From IMG/VR virus record IMGVR_UViG_3300009163_000089, positions 1-37,076 of that record: a DNA stretch of 37,076 nucleotides; one strand, 5' to 3'. Below the pieces are notes generated by a model. The model saw only the letters and a list, made by a program, of their open reading frames with translations. It had not been told where the DNA came from and made no database searches. The position numbers were made by a program, and so were the translations under genes. Source of the stretch: a virus. Positions 36,797 to 37,076 of this stretch are shown here, in pieces; positions within the stretch are counted from its first letter, which is position 1, and the number at the start of each line of letters is the position of its first letter.

Positions 36797-37076
36797 TTAA
36801 ATTCTTTTCATGCTTCTAATTTTTAGTCCGTTTCCGGAGTCAGGGCTTAGAGACTTGACCTGTACGCCTTCGGTTCTTGAACCTGCTTCAGATACTTTAC
36901 GTTCAGACATATTTATGTTTTTTATCTTACGCGTAACATCATCCGTTGCATCAGCTTGTCCTTGTTCATAAAAGAACTTAGCAAACTTTTCAGGGTTCAT
37001 AGCCATAGCTAACGATTTATGATATCCTTCTGCGTCTTTCATTAAACCATTCTCATCTAAAAACTTATTTATAAAG
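36797..37076 (-). CDS. Scaffold-type protein, C-terminal part (runs off the right edge)
   Basis: The frame is open to the window edge (92 residues visible), so the ATG at 37042 need not be the start. The visible part reads LDENGLMKDAEGYHKSLAMA, then MNPEKFAKFFYEQGQADATD, and ends GNGLKIRSMKRI. I recall this C-terminus from assembly scaffold proteins of Bacteroidota phages, where the basic tail contacts the capsid protein. The gene ends 17 bases before the major capsid gene, the usual order. Confidence 0.7.
   Translation of the reverse strand, partial: FINKFLDENGLMKDAEGYHKSLAMAMNPEKFAKFFYEQGQADATDDVTRKIKNINMSERKVSEAGSRTEGVQVKSLSPDSGNGLKIRSMKRI

Noticed and set aside
1-37076. tRNA genes, CRISPR arrays, insertion sequences, integrase or attachment site
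   Set aside because: No cloverleaf-like segment, regular spaced repeats, transposase or recombinase motif was seen; direct repeats found are only two-copy and short.

Overview
The window is a stretch of a tailed double-stranded DNA phage genome, AT-rich, that almost certainly infects a Bacteroidota host (flavobacteria or relatives). Four things point there. Start codons are preceded by A-rich leaders without Shine-Dalgarno sequences. Several intergenic gaps carry the Bacteroidota-type -7 box TAnnTTTG. The replication genes (VirE/BT4734-type primase-helicase, DUF1071-like annealing protein, DnaA domain IV-like proteins) are of kinds common in such phages. The virion genes resemble those of crAss-like and other Bacteroidota podoviruses. 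Terminase, portal, DNA polymerase, RNA polymerase and lysis genes are not visible here. All family assignments come from reading the sequence and from memory, not from searches.

Layout. From 2 to about 5,100 the plus strand carries a train of tiny accessory genes, mostly of unknown function, tightly packed and often overlapping by 1 to 8 bases. A MazG-like pyrophosphohydrolase and a zinc-ribbon-like protein are recognisable. Two Bacteroidota-type promoters (about 1,666-1,693 and 4,854-4,885) and a third -7 box (3,452) break up this region. From 5,128 to 12,718 the plus strand carries the DNA metabolism module: a DnaA domain IV-like protein, a Rad52-like annealing protein, a RecE-like PD-(D/E)XK exonuclease, an SSB-like protein with a terminator, an AT-rich gap, an SF3-type primase-helicase, an SF2 helicase, a VRR-NUC nuclease, a second DnaA domain IV-like protein and a small PD-(D/E)XK protein.

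From 12,721 to the right edge everything is on the minus strand and reads as the virion module, transcribed right to left. In that order it holds a scaffold (C-terminal part only), the major capsid protein with its own terminator, a 248-residue head-associated protein, a 106-residue protein with its own promoter and terminator, two connector or ring candidates, a 1,544-residue muzzle or stabilisation-type tail protein, a 273-residue tail protein, a GNAT acetyltransferase, two internal virion (ejection) protein candidates, and a 3,783-residue giant protein.

The giant protein is the standout. It contains no recognisable RNA polymerase motif. It looks like a polyvalent protein: N-terminal short repeats, hydrophobic helices, a histidine-rich HDYFGH module, a GNAT-like module, an HExxH metalloprotease-like module and further unassigned modules. 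By position it is likely packaged and injected with the DNA. The plus and minus operons meet tail to tail with only two bases between their stop codons and no terminator. No gap of more than 300 bases lacks a gene; the longest is 7,149-7,344.
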